64,000 nucleotides of DNA from Trichomonas tenax. Lineage: Eukaryota > Parabasalia > Trichomonadida > Trichomonadidae. A model generated the notes under the pieces. It worked only from the letters and a program-made list of their open reading frames with translations, had not been told where the DNA came from and searched no databases. Of the stretch, positions 29,725-39,821 are shown piece by piece. Position numbers and translations under genes: made by a program. The DNA is taken from contig JALKBU010000157.1 of assembly GCA_023091735.1 (NCBI GenBank), forward strand, positions 1-64,000, in the 5' to 3' direction. Position 1 is the first letter of the stretch, and each line of letters starts with the position of its first letter.

Positions 29725-29832
29725 TAAATTTAAACAACCAGAGTATGCATCTGATTGAATAATCATAGACTAAAAAGTGCCAAAAAGAGGGGAAGTTCAC
29801 TCTAAAAAATTTCATACGTTTAGAAAAAAATA

Positions 29833-32800
29833 ATGACTCAGAGATCTCTCTTTTCTTATTTCACAGCGAAGACTCCGGCCACTCCGGCGTCATCACCTGT
29901 TGTCAAGAAGCAGACAGCGATTCGAAATCTGAAGAAAATTTCATCAAAAGCAAAAGATGATGATGATGACTTCGAATTAGAGAACTCAGAAAGCGATACA
30001 GACGATGAAAAGGAATTCAAGAAAGTAACAAGCGAAGAAAAGCTCATGAAACTTAACAAACCATCGTCCTCTTCATATACATCAGAAGCTGAAGAGAATT
30101 TCATTGCCGATGACAGTGATGAAGATGAAGCCCCTGCAAAGAGCACTCGTACAAAGGCAAAATCAACGAAAGCATCAAAACCAAAATCTTCAATTAACTC
30201 AACAAAAGCTTCGATGCAGTTTGACGCACCGATGGAGGCGAATCACGCACAGATAGCGCGCGAAGCATCAGCTTCTGTCAGTGAAGAAGATTTACCTGAT
30301 TGGCTTTCTTCGAAATTAAGAGACAAGAACAGAAAACGCCCCACAGATGAAGGCTATGATCCATCTACAGTGTATATTCCTGATGATGTCAAAGAAAAAT
30401 TCACTCCGTTCCAAAAGCAATTTTGGGATATCAAAGAAAACAACTTCGACGCGATTGTCATGATCCGCAAGGGTAAGTTCTACGAAATGTTCAGTGTTGA
30501 CGCGATTTTCGCACGTGATGTTCTTAAACTTCACTTAACATGGAGAGGAAAAGAGCCAATGTGCGGTGTTCCAGAAAAAGCATTTTCCGAATGGGCGATC
30601 AAGATCATCAATGCTGGAAAGCGTGTTTGCAAGGTAGAGCAGATGGAAACAGCCATCGATCAAGCAAATCGTAAAGGAAAAGGTGCTGATAAAGCTATTC
30701 AGCGTAAACTCGTTCAAGTTTACTCATTAGGCACAATTGATGACTTTGAAATGCTTGAATCTTCACAGCCAAGTTATTTGCTTTCTATCAGATCATCAAG
30801 TCGCGCTGCTGCTGGCGTTTGCCTTGTTGATTGCTCAACAGGAACATTCCACCTTGGTGCGGTCAATGAAGATGATCTTGCGGACACATTGATCAGATTT
30901 GAACCAGTTGAAGTTATTTATTCTGCAAACAACATTAGTCCTGAACATCTCGCCATCATCAAGCACTACTGCGGCAATGTTGCAACACGTGCTAAGTCTG
31001 GTCCTGAGAACTGGGACAGTGGATTGGCAATGAACACAATTTTGAGAATCGCGAAGTGGGACAATGTTCCTGAAGAACTTGAGAAATTCCATCAGGACGC
31101 AATTGCCGCTCTTGGCGGATGTGTTGCATATCTCAATGAGCATAAGATTGCTGAGTCGTTGCTCTCTTTGAAGAGATTCCAGACATTGGATGAAGCAGGA
31201 TCTGCTAATTTCCTTTCTTTGGATTCTTCCGCTCTTACAAATCTCCAAATCATCGGAAAGGATCCACAATGCTTGTTAAATATATTAGACCATTGCGTTA
31301 CGCCATTTGGAAGACGTAGACTGAGATTCTGGATCATGCATCCATTGCGCTCAATACAGCAAATCGAAGAAAGACAAAAAACTGTCGAAGAGTTGATGAA
31401 ACCAGAATTCAACACATTTTCGAAAGATCTCAAGACTATTCCGGATCTTGAAAGAATGCTTTCGAGAGTTTATTCCAACAAATGCACCGTTAAAGTTTTC
31501 ATTGAGTGCTTAGCGGCTTTGAAGAAGTGCAGTCAGTTCTTCACTAAGATTGAAGGAACAATCCAATCTCCACTTCTTGCAAACGTCATTCCACCTGGCA
31601 AAGGAAAATCCCTCTCCAAGCTTATTGATGAAATCACTGATGAACTCGAAGTCGAACGCTCAATCGAAACAAACGAGTTTATTGTTAAGAGAGGCGTCTT
31701 CAAGGATATTGATGAGATTGATGGCGAAGTCTCTGGTATCGAAGATGAACTCAATGGAATTCTCAGTGATATCAAGAAAGAAATTGGATGCAGAGAAATC
31801 TCTTTTGTTAACATGCAATCTGAAAAGTTCCAAGTTCAAATTCCAGTCAAATATTGCTCTGATCTTCCAACAAGATTCGTTCTCATGTCTCAGACAAAGC
31901 AGGTCAGAAGGTATCACACACCAGAAATCAAGGAGAAAATCAGACAGTTGGAAATTGTCGAAAATGAGCGCCAGAAGCTTAGAAATGGCTCTCAAAAGAG
32001 ATTCATTGATGAGTTCGCAAAGAAGTCATATATTTGGGACTCCATTGTTGAAACAATTTCTGATATTGATTGCCTTATCTCTCTTGCTGTTGCTTCACTT
32101 CGTTGGAAAGCTTCAGGAGTTCTTTGCAAGCCAAAGTTTGTCGCAAAAGACTCTCCAGAAGCTAATGGTCAAGCAGTTTTGCGTGTTCAATCGATGAATC
32201 ATCCATGCATTATCGGAACAGCAATTCCAAATGATGTTGACATCCACGAGAAGTTCGTTCTCCTTATCACTGGTCCAAACGCATCTGGTAAATCAACGTA
32301 TGCAAGAATGTGCTGTATTTCAATCATTCTTGCTCAGATTGGCTGTATGTTGCCTGCAAAGTCTGCGACAATGACTGTTTATGATCAGATCTTTACAAGA
32401 ATTGGTGCCAGCGATAGGATTTTCAATGGACAGTCTACATTCGCTGTCGAATCATCTGAGACTGCCAGGTTGATGAAACATGCAACAAGCGACTCATTTG
32501 TTGTTCTCGATGAACTTGGACGTGGAACATCAACACTTGATGGTATTGCTATTGCTTCATCAGTTCTTGATTTCTTCATCAACAAGGTCAAATGTCCACT
32601 TGTTTTCTGCACTCATTATCACGTCCTTGCTGAGGAATTCGATCAGTATCCAATGGTCAGAAATGCATCAATGAAGTATGAGATTATTAATGGAAACTTG
32701 ACGCTCGCTTACCAACTTATCGAAAAGATGTGTCCATCATCATTTGGTTGCCGTGTCGCGAAGATTTGTGGTCTTCCAGAAGAGCTGACTGAAGATGCGC

Positions 32801-33009
32801 AGAAAGTTGCTGATGATTTTGAGGCCAGACACGCTGCTTTGAGAACATCCGGTCTTGATGTTAAAGTCGAAAGCATCGAAGAGCGAAGAGATATTATCGA
32901 CCTGAAGAAAGCAATTGATGAACTCACGGGTGGAGTTGTAACAGAAGCAAATGTCTTCAAACTATTGGACTTCCTTACGAAGGAACTTCCAAAAATTAAT
33001 GTTGAATGA
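29833..33009 (+). CDS. MSH6: DNA mismatch repair protein MSH6
   Basis: The protein is 1058 residues. The N-terminus has the PCNA-binding box QRSLFSYF (residues 3-10) and then a long acidic/Lys-rich unstructured arm, as in MSH6. MutS domain I starts near residue 195 and contains GKFYEMF (about 214-220) with the Phe-x-Glu mismatch-reading pair. The connector, lever and clamp domains follow. The ATPase has Walker A GPNASGKST (about 813; most MutS proteins have GPNMGGKST), Walker B VVLDELGRGTST (about 889) and the THYHVL segment. With MSH2 it forms MutS-alpha, which recognises base mismatches and small loops. The MSH2 partner is not in this window. Confidence 0.93.
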   Translation: MTQRSLFSYFTAKTPATPASSPVVKKQTAIRNLKKISSKAKDDDDDFELENSESDTDDEKEFKKVTSEEKLMKLNKPSSSSYTSEAEENFIADDSDEDEAPAKSTRTKAKSTKASKPKSSINSTKASMQFDAPMEANHAQIAREASASVSEEDLPDWLSSKLRDKNRKRPTDEGYDPSTVYIPDDVKEKFTPFQKQFWDIKENNFDAIVMIRKGKFYEMFSVDAIFARDVLKLHLTWRGKEPMCGVPEKAFSEWAIKIINAGKRVCKVEQMETAIDQANRKGKGADKAIQRKLVQVYSLGTIDDFEMLESSQPSYLLSIRSSSRAAAGVCLVDCSTGTFHLGAVNEDDLADTLIRFEPVEVIYSANNISPEHLAIIKHYCGNVATRAKSGPENWDSGLAMNTILRIAKWDNVPEELEKFHQDAIAALGGCVAYLNEHKIAESLLSLKRFQTLDEAGSANFLSLDSSALTNLQIIGKDPQCLLNILDHCVTPFGRRRLRFWIMHPLRSIQQIEERQKTVEELMKPEFNTFSKDLKTIPDLERMLSRVYSNKCTVKVFIECLAALKKCSQFFTKIEGTIQSPLLANVIPPGKGKSLSKLIDEITDELEVERSIETNEFIVKRGVFKDIDEIDGEVSGIEDELNGILSDIKKEIGCREISFVNMQSEKFQVQIPVKYCSDLPTRFVLMSQTKQVRRYHTPEIKEKIRQLEIVENERQKLRNGSQKRFIDEFAKKSYIWDSIVETISDIDCLISLAVASLRWKASGVLCKPKFVAKDSPEANGQAVLRVQSMNHPCIIGTAIPNDVDIHEKFVLLITGPNASGKSTYARMCCISIILAQIGCMLPAKSATMTVYDQIFTRIGASDRIFNGQSTFAVESSETARLMKHATSDSFVVLDELGRGTSTLDGIAIASSVLDFFINKVKCPLVFCTHYHVLAEEFDQYPMVRNASMKYEIINGNLTLAYQLIEKMCPSSFGCRVAKICGLPEELTEDAQKVADDFEARHAALRTSGLDVKVESIEERRDIIDLKKAIDELTGGVVTEANVFKLLDFLTKELPKINVE

Positions 33010-33075
33010 ATTTTTATATTAGGAAATTAAACATTTATATTGATCAAATAACTTATTTATAAATAAACAAACAAT

Positions 33076-35805
33076 CTATTCATTAACCCAGACAAAACTG
33101 TTGTCAACTTTCTCGGAGAAATTTTCAATACTTTCTTCATAGAAAATATGTGGTTCAGTGCCTTTCGTTGTGATACTAAATATCCATGTGAGCATCCTTT
33201 TATCCAATTGGTTTGCATAATTCTTCGATAGTAGTGTGATCCATGTATCATCTGTGCATTTCTTAGCGCATTCTTGATGGATGTTTGCATTGAAGCATGT
33301 CACAAAATTCTTCGCGAAAAGTTCTGATGATATTTTCCCTTCGCTATCACAAATTGATTCTTTAATGACGAAATCTTTGATCTTATTCAAGCAATCCTCG
33401 GAAATTCCGTCATGATTATTCGTGATCAAAGATAAAAGAGCATCACTCAAAGCTTTTGCTTGATATAATTTTGTGACAGCATCAAAATTCAAATTGGAAT
33501 AGAAAAGAAGTCCTAAGCTGTAAATATCTTCTTGATTCACGTTACACTTGAGCTCCTTGGAGAAAATCTGGATCGGGCATATTTTGCTGATCCTGAGTGA
33601 GCAGTCTTGACCGTTAATTGTTGTCAAAACATCGGGTCTTCCTATTAATGTCAAGATATACTTAATCATGCATGGCTTGTACTCGAAAAGTAACTGAAGC
33701 GTTTTATTGCTGTTCTTAAGGAGTTCCTTCTTTATTTTAGCTCTATCTTCTCTAAAAATATGTTCAATAAGATTGGATTCTGCATTCTTGGATGAATTAA
33801 CAAGCTCGAATGCTTGACAAACATCTTCGAATTTGGTGAAAACACCTTTGATTTTGTGACTTAAAACGCCAAGAACAAGATTTGCTTTGTATTTTTTAAA
33901 GTTAACATCGGGTAATGATTGAGTATTGATGCATAATGTTGCATCCAAACACTCAACAATCCTCGTATTTCTGATAAGTGCGAGATCGTGAACTAATGTT
34001 CCTTCTGGGATTCTAAAATCATCGAATTTATATGTAATTGGTGTATTTGATTTAACTGCATTGATCACGAGAGCGTAATCGTGTAATGATGAGAGCGCCA
34101 AAAGATTGCCAAGTGTTGCAATTTGAGGCAGATTTGAGTTTAAAACTTCAAATAGAATTCTTTTGATGATCGATAATTCTTTGTCATCTGCTAAAATCAA
34201 ATCGCCTTTTCTTAGACATGAAAGTTCAATAACTTGCTCGAAAGTGAATTGCGGAATGTTCTCAATGATTTCAAGCCAAACCAATCTGTAAGCTTTGATC
34301 TCTAATAGCTTTTGAATGAAAAACAAAAATGAAGAAAAATCATACTTTCTTTCGCATACTTCGATCCAATCTGTATATGCGTAAACGAATAAATCTCTAA
34401 TGAAGCAATGTGGAAGAGCTGCGAATGAATCCATCCAATTATTGAATCTTGAAATAATAATTCGCTTCTCTGCAATCAACTGATTGAGGAAAATGTATTT
34501 CTTGAAGTCATTAACTGTACTTTTTTGTTGTCTATTAAATATATTAAGATTTTGTAAGAAAGATGGATCAGATGTATTTTCTTGAATAACAGAATGCAAT
34601 TGAGCTAAAAACTCAGGCTGTGGTAGTTTTACTGATTCGACAATATCTGGATTCTTGATAAATGCTGCGGATTCGTGTGAAAATAAATGTGATTTGTTAA
34701 TTTTGATGACATTGTTGAAATAAGAAGATTTTTGGTCATTAAAGACAACTCCACCTAGCAAGTAAATAAATAAGTTATCTTGGAAAACAGTACCATATGC
34801 AACCTGTGGTATCGAAGGCAGAAACCTGTAAGAAGAAAAAGATTTTGTGTTCAAACAATACGCAGTTAAATACAAAGGATTTCCTTGGACATAATTATGT
34901 GTAGTGAATTTTCTCTGCTGAAGAATTGCTGGATACATATCAACCTCAATACCTTGAGAGATAAATATATAATCATTCAGCAGCAAACTCTTGCAAACAA
35001 AGAGCTTTGATCCGAATAGTGGGACTTGATATATCTCCGGAATTGGAATCGAACTCCAAATTATATCATCGAGGTTTGTGATGTCAATATCATATATTTT
35101 CGATGCTATTACGTGTCCTGCGAGTACGTATATGTGTCCATTTAGATATGTCACACTTCTTGCATAAAAATCTTGCATTAAATTCGGAATCGATGTCCAC
35201 TCATTTGTTTTGTTATCCCAAAGCCAGATATCTTGTAGTGTCTTGTATTTATTATCGTTTGGAGCTATTGTATCGCCTCCAAATATCCAAAGTTTGTCAT
35301 GAATTGGATCCCAACAAGAACCATGAAATAGTCTTGGAGAAGGCCACTGTACCTTGAACTGATTATCTTCGTCCTTATTTGGTGGTGTTAATTTCTTTTT
35401 TCGATCGAAATTTCCTTCTTTATCCCATTGGTGTAAAATTAAAGCGTCTGAAAGTGCATTTACGAATACATCATTCTCTGCCGGTGGATTTATCTCCCAT
35501 CCACCGAATGTTATCGATGTTTGTTTATAACTGGCGATAACTGTTGTAGCTCCAATGATATTTGTGAAATCAATTGAACTTTCGGACTGAGTTACTCCAT
35601 TTCCTTTGATTGAAATCCTGCAAACTTTGCCTGTTTGTGAAGATTTTTTTTTCAATGACTGATTTTCGTTGAGCTTGTGGCCATAATAGCCACCAATTAT
35701 GTTGAATCCGTTGCCAATGCACAGAGCGTTCGCCTCTATGCATGGCGTACAGTTCTGAATTTCGAAAATATCAGCATTGATATCTTCAAAATACATTTTT
35801 GGCAT
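33076..35805 (-). CDS. kelch-repeat protein with long helical C-terminal domain
   Basis: The protein is 909 residues. Residues 25-400 carry kelch-type blades (IIGGYYGH, SITFGGWE, LWIFGGD, VLAGHV, IYLLGGV), forming a beta-propeller. Residues 430-900 are helical and could include BTB/BACK-like or ankyrin-like units (LLEIKAYRLVWLEI, ANLVLGVLSHKI). Trichomonad kelch proteins of this size are common; the function is unknown but is probably adaptor-like. The gene is convergent with MSH6, 66 bp apart. Confidence 0.8.
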   Translation of the reverse strand: MPKMYFEDINADIFEIQNCTPCIEANALCIGNGFNIIGGYYGHKLNENQSLKKKSSQTGKVCRISIKGNGVTQSESSIDFTNIIGATTVIASYKQTSITFGGWEINPPAENDVFVNALSDALILHQWDKEGNFDRKKKLTPPNKDEDNQFKVQWPSPRLFHGSCWDPIHDKLWIFGGDTIAPNDNKYKTLQDIWLWDNKTNEWTSIPNLMQDFYARSVTYLNGHIYVLAGHVIASKIYDIDITNLDDIIWSSIPIPEIYQVPLFGSKLFVCKSLLLNDYIFISQGIEVDMYPAILQQRKFTTHNYVQGNPLYLTAYCLNTKSFSSYRFLPSIPQVAYGTVFQDNLFIYLLGGVVFNDQKSSYFNNVIKINKSHLFSHESAAFIKNPDIVESVKLPQPEFLAQLHSVIQENTSDPSFLQNLNIFNRQQKSTVNDFKKYIFLNQLIAEKRIIISRFNNWMDSFAALPHCFIRDLFVYAYTDWIEVCERKYDFSSFLFFIQKLLEIKAYRLVWLEIIENIPQFTFEQVIELSCLRKGDLILADDKELSIIKRILFEVLNSNLPQIATLGNLLALSSLHDYALVINAVKSNTPITYKFDDFRIPEGTLVHDLALIRNTRIVECLDATLCINTQSLPDVNFKKYKANLVLGVLSHKIKGVFTKFEDVCQAFELVNSSKNAESNLIEHIFREDRAKIKKELLKNSNKTLQLLFEYKPCMIKYILTLIGRPDVLTTINGQDCSLRISKICPIQIFSKELKCNVNQEDIYSLGLLFYSNLNFDAVTKLYQAKALSDALLSLITNNHDGISEDCLNKIKDFVIKESICDSEGKISSELFAKNFVTCFNANIHQECAKKCTDDTWITLLSKNYANQLDKRMLTWIFSITTKGTEPHIFYEESIENFSEKVDNSFVWVNE

Positions 35806-35950
35806 TGTAAAGTCTGATTTTTGACGTATATAACCTTAATGTTTATACCAATGTAAGCATAACCTTATAATGATATATTGGCGACTTTGCAAAAGCTTGC
35901 TGAACACCGTACTAACTTCACTTTTTACTAATAAATATGCGATCAAAATA

Positions 35951-37040
35951 GGGATGCAAATCTGGAAGATAAAAAATGGACTTCTGGAAAAAAGTCTGGA
36001 AATAAGAAATTTAATTTTATAACATAAGCAAAAACATGAATTCTGTATTTAAATCATAAGGTAATATAAATGCAGCTAAATTGAACGATGTAATGCTTGT
36101 TTTATATTTAATCAAAATATCACAATTCTAATGGCCCAAATTAAACCAATATTTGTTGTACATTCGTAAATAGGCTTGAATATGCTGTAGTAATGACTTA
36201 AGAAGGAAAATTGAGAGTAAGCTTCGTTTGTTGGTTTCGCATGAATTATTTATGTTACTTGGGAAATGTGGACCCATGTATTGCTATGCATGATGTAACA
36301 ATCGCGGTTTTCAAAATTTTTGGAATTGATCAGTCAGAAGCTGCTCATTTATTGGAAACGAAGTTTCAGATATGCTCATTCATCATCAATGAGATCATGA
36401 TAGAGATTCATCATATCATTATAATTTGTATTCTTGGCCAAGAAAATTAATGAAGAAACTTCCAATTTCTCAAATTCTTAGCCAGAAAAATTATAAATTT
36501 TTCATGTCACTATTGTTATTCTATACGAATAGAGTAAAATATTAAAAATCAATTATTGACAAAAGTGACACATTTTGAAAAGTTTAAAAGTAACTTTTCT
36601 AAAATGGTTCACTTTTGTATCAAGAATGGAAATATTCGATTTTATGCTATTTCCAGATTATCGGAAATCACTCAATATCTTCCAATTGATATATATATAT
36701 ATGCATTCTTCACATAACAAGGATCATATTTATCAACTTTATGAATTATCTTCCAGACCAAATTTCCTGCTTCCAAAACGTCACTTTCTTGAAGTTCTTG
36801 GCTGGAAATTTCCAGTGAAAATGTGACAATCACAATGATGAAGGTGAAATTGCACAAAAACATAGTGCTTGTAAATCTATAACGAGCTGCTGATTTACAA
36901 ACATGAAAACTCGTGAATTTGTGTCCAGTAAATAATTTATTTGCAAAAAAAGCACGATAAAAAAAGGTGTTTATTTTGTCTGGAAGATTGCAAAAATGGA
37001 AATTAGGAAAATTCCAAAATATCCTCCATATTTGCATCCC
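35951..37040. mobile_element. 1.09-kb element with terminal inverted repeats and TA flanks
   Basis: The left end reads GGGATGCAAATCTGGAAGAT. The right end, in reverse complement, reads GGGATGCAAATATGGAGGAT, so 18 of 20 bases agree. Both ends are flanked by TA (35949-35950 and 37041-37042), as expected for Tc1/mariner-type insertion. No transposase-length frame lies inside, only short frames (36211-36450, 36626-36826), so it is non-autonomous or decayed. The flanks and ends are seen directly; the superfamily is inference. Confidence 0.65.
36626..36826 (+). CDS. possible 66-residue protein inside the TIR element
   Basis: An ATG preceded by TCACTTTTGTATCA (Inr-like) opens 66 codons (MEIFDFMLFPDYRKSLNIF). 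The match to the Inr is the main support. It may equally be chance. Confidence 0.25.
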   Translation: MEIFDFMLFPDYRKSLNIFQLIYIYMHSSHNKDHIYQLYELSSRPNFLLPKRHFLEVLGWKFPVKM

Positions 37041-37136
37041 TAGTCAAAACCAGCTAGATAATGCTATTTTTGAACTGAAGTTCAAAAATGAAGTGATGTG
37101 TCAGAAATGAACTCACATCAAAAGCATGGACAGAAT

Positions 37137-37447
37137 GCATATTTTGCTTATTTATGATGCTTAGTGTTGTAAGAAGATATTGTTGGTACCAACAAGCATC
37201 AATAAGGAGCAAAATATGCAACTTTTTTGAGGAAATCTTAAGTGATTCCCCAAGAAACGGTGTTTTCTGGTTCGATTAACGGATGATAGGTTGTGGTCTT
37301 GTTGTGTACGCGTTAATTGAGCCAGAAAACACAATTTCTTGAGGAAATATCTGAGATTAATATTATTTTTCATAGTTCTGCTTTTTGAACATTTTTGATA
37401 CTGTGTGCAGCCATCATGTGTGTGGTGGATGCACACAGTACCAAAAA
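37137..37447. repeat. three consecutive long hairpins
   Basis: Inverted pairs follow one another: 37137-37162 with 37194-37219 (GCATATTTTGCT...), about 37238-37281 with 37311-37354 (TGTTTTCTGG...ATTAACG), and 37392-37408 with 37431-37447 (TTTTTGATACTGTGTGC). Each is an imperfect stem with a short or medium loop. No protein frame explains them. Confidence 0.6.
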
Positions 37448-37473
37448 TGGCCAAAAAACATATTTTTTTCATT

Positions 37474-37560
37474 GAAGTTATCTCGGCAACAAAGCCGAGA
37501 TTTCTCGTTTCTTTAGCGGGTGAATGCCTCAGCTTTATGTGCTGCCAAGGCTTCCATTTC
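37474..37560. repeat. repeat element shared with 39252-39344
   Basis: GAAGTTATCTCGGC, a small CTCGGC/GCCGAG hairpin and a block GCGGGTGAATGCCTC...CCAAGGCTTC (37516-37555) recur in the same order at 39264 and 39306-39344 with the same length. Confidence 0.55.
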
Positions 37561-38461
37561 TAGAGACTTGCTGTTCTGGAGAGTTTGCGCTAGAAATTGA
37601 TCATTTTTTGGTTGTATTTATATTTTTGGATAAATTAAGGACTTATGGCACTATAAAACACGAAAATTACAATTAAAACACCAACATATTCGATACCTAC
37701 CATACAGAATTAAATACAGCTGAACGCTATACCCTACCTTCCCTAACATTGGAAATTTTTCATGACCCATGAACTAAAAAAATTTTGTTACGTAAGTCGA
37801 AATAAAACTTAAATCATTGAAAGTAAACAATGAGATGACAATATGTACATGCTTCTGCATATGAATAGATGCTTAACACTGTTCAAAATAAGAAGGTTGA
37901 AATATTTATAAAATTTAGAATTTAGCTTAAAAACTTTCTTATTTGTTATAAAATAGCTATTGGCAATGTGGTGTTCACGTGTACGAAAATATTATTCTTG
38001 ATTTTGTTAAAAGAAGAAAATTTAAGATTTATCTATGAAAAATATACTTGATTTAACCAAATACTAATATAATATTAAGCAGCATCTACACATTCTATTT
38101 TATGTTATATTTGTTAAATTTTAGCAATTCTGATAATTGTGATAAAATTAAAAATTTGATCGATGTATTATTATCGCATAGTACAGGCTTGGTATAAATA
38201 TAAGAATTGTAACTATTGATGGCAATGAAATCAGATATATGGAAATTATTCTTGTGCAAAATAATTATTACAATGTGTATAGATAATTTACAAATAACAT
38301 GTGAAAGGCATGTCATAATTACATCCAATTTGTATATCTAAATAACTATATCATGACTTATACACTGAAAAACAATAAAAAGTATAAATCCGGAGAATGA
38401 ATGTGTAAATGAAAGGATAGAGTTGCAATGCAATTGTGGATATGAATAGCTAGACTGAATT
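37561..38461. other. AT-rich spacer, no clear gene
   Basis: A 77-codon frame on the minus strand (38095-38328) is Ile/Asn-rich and may be the 3' part of the same decayed unit as 38462-38794. Nothing else is seen. Confidence 0.35.
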
Positions 38462-38794
38462 CTAGATTAACAAAATTTGCCGAAGGAAATAAAGAACAAA
38501 TATGCAATTAATAGGTAATATTATTATAGCAGCAGTGATGAGATATCGACTAGATACTAAAAGTGCATAAAAGCAGATAATTATTTCTGATATAAAAATC
38601 GCATTGATTGTATTGATGAAATTTAAAAGAATGATTAACTGAGGCTTCTGAATGTAATTAGTGATGGATGGAGATGTTAATTTGGAAGAAATAGATGACA
38701 ATGAAGAGTTGTCTGCTTCATTAAGAATAATGAAAAGTGACATTTTATCATAGCGAAGAAGGTAATGTAAGAAGATATTGTCATGACTTGGCAT
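38462..38794 (-). CDS. possible small multi-pass membrane protein or fragment
   Basis: The product is 110 residues with two or three hydrophobic segments (AIFISEIIICFYALLVSS; LITAAIIILPINCIFVLYFL). The same frame stays open for about 20 codons upstream of the ATG. The sequence is AT-rich, so hydrophobic codons are expected by chance. No family is recognised. Confidence 0.25.
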   Translation of the reverse strand: MPSHDNIFLHYLLRYDKMSLFIILNEADNSSLSSISSKLTSPSITNYIQKPQLIILLNFINTINAIFISEIIICFYALLVSSRYLITAAIIILPINCIFVLYFLRQILLI

Positions 38795-39073
38795 TGATGA
38801 TATGCACGTAACCTTTGTCAGAATTCGCGTTGTTGGATTGCATAGAATGAAAACATTAAATTATTTCAATTTCGTAAATTTAGGAAATTTTGATTCGGCA
38901 ACAATTGAAATTGAGGTGGGATATACAACACTCAGCTTAAATGCCAATCATTACTAAATAAAAATGAGCGGAAATTAGAAAAATGATGGAGATTATTTCA
39001 TTATATTTGAGTTGTCCTATTCTGGATAATGATAGGAAGTTGGAATTATGTACCAATAGCTATTGTTATTACA

Positions 39074-39386
39074 TCTCAGAGATAACTTCGATTAACAAAG
39101 TGTTTGCTCTTCTCTGTAATCTCTGGTGCTGCGTGCATTTACATCACATGACATAGCACGCGGCACCAGAGACCCCAGAGAAGAGCAAATTCAGAAGAAA
39201 ACTTTCTTTTCGATCTTATCTCAGAGACGACCGGTTTCTGCCGCTTCTTCAACTTTGTTAATCGAAGTTATCTCGAATCGAAAACCGGTTTCTGCTGACT
39301 CTCGAGCGGGTGATTGCCTCGCCTTGCTATTTGACCAAGGCTTCACTCGATGAAGAAGCGGCAGAAACTGGTCGTCTCAGAGATAA
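39074..39386. repeat. composite foldback of three interlocking inverted repeats
   Basis: Pair 1 is 39102-39136 with 39156-39190 (35 nt arms around a 19-nt loop). Pair 2 is 39079-39101 with 39252-39274 (23 of 23 bases). Pair 3 is 39216-39250 with 39352-39386 (35 nt, two mismatches). Pair 2 closes over pair 1, while pair 3 crosses pair 2, so the pairings cannot all nest. The block CTCAGAGATAACT(T/C)CGAT occurs at both outer ends. This could be nested insertion of TIR elements or a structured RNA. Confidence 0.7.
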
Positions 39387-39694
39387 CTCCGATATCCAAG
39401 TTTTGCCCGGAGACTGATTGAAATTAAGCCAGTTAATATTTGTACTTTAAACAAAACACAGAACAAACCGAAGTATGCTGACATTGACGAAGACAGCCCT
39501 AGGAGAGTGGGGAAAGGGAAGCACTCGCTAGGGGATGGGGTTGGGGTGTCTTGATCAATGGCCAATAGGTGGAAAAGGAGCGGGTTGAGGCAGGACATGA
39601 CTTCAGTTGGTTCTGCCAAACCGCTATAACCGCTGGCAAACTTGTCGAATGATTTTTTGTCATTTGGCGTGTAAATTGAGACAAAACATAACAC
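39377..39694 (-). pseudogene. GC-richer open frame, possible gene fragment
   Basis: The minus strand is open for 105 codons without an ATG at its start. The peptide looks protein-like (DKFASGYSGLAEPTEV, LLFHLLAIDQDTPTPSPS), and the sequence between 39478 and 39650 is clearly less AT-rich than both flanks. It overlaps the end of the foldback. I do not recognise it; it may be a captured fragment. Confidence 0.3.
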
Positions 39695-39821
39695 AATTTT
39701 GCTTTGACTTTTTTGAAATGAAATACATATTTATGTTAACTATGCATTCGTCCGATTATTTTTATTTCATCAAATTCGAAATTGTTGTTAGATTAAAAAT
39801 TTGACACGTTGGATGTCACTT

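Noticed and set aside
35951..37040. Retroelement or Maverick origin of the TIR element
   Set aside because: No integrase, polymerase or reverse-transcriptase motif, far too short, and the flanking duplication is TA only.
37265..37281. GGTTCGATTAAC, like a tRNA B box
   Set aside because: It lies within the stem of a hairpin, and no A box or cloverleaf can be drawn around it.
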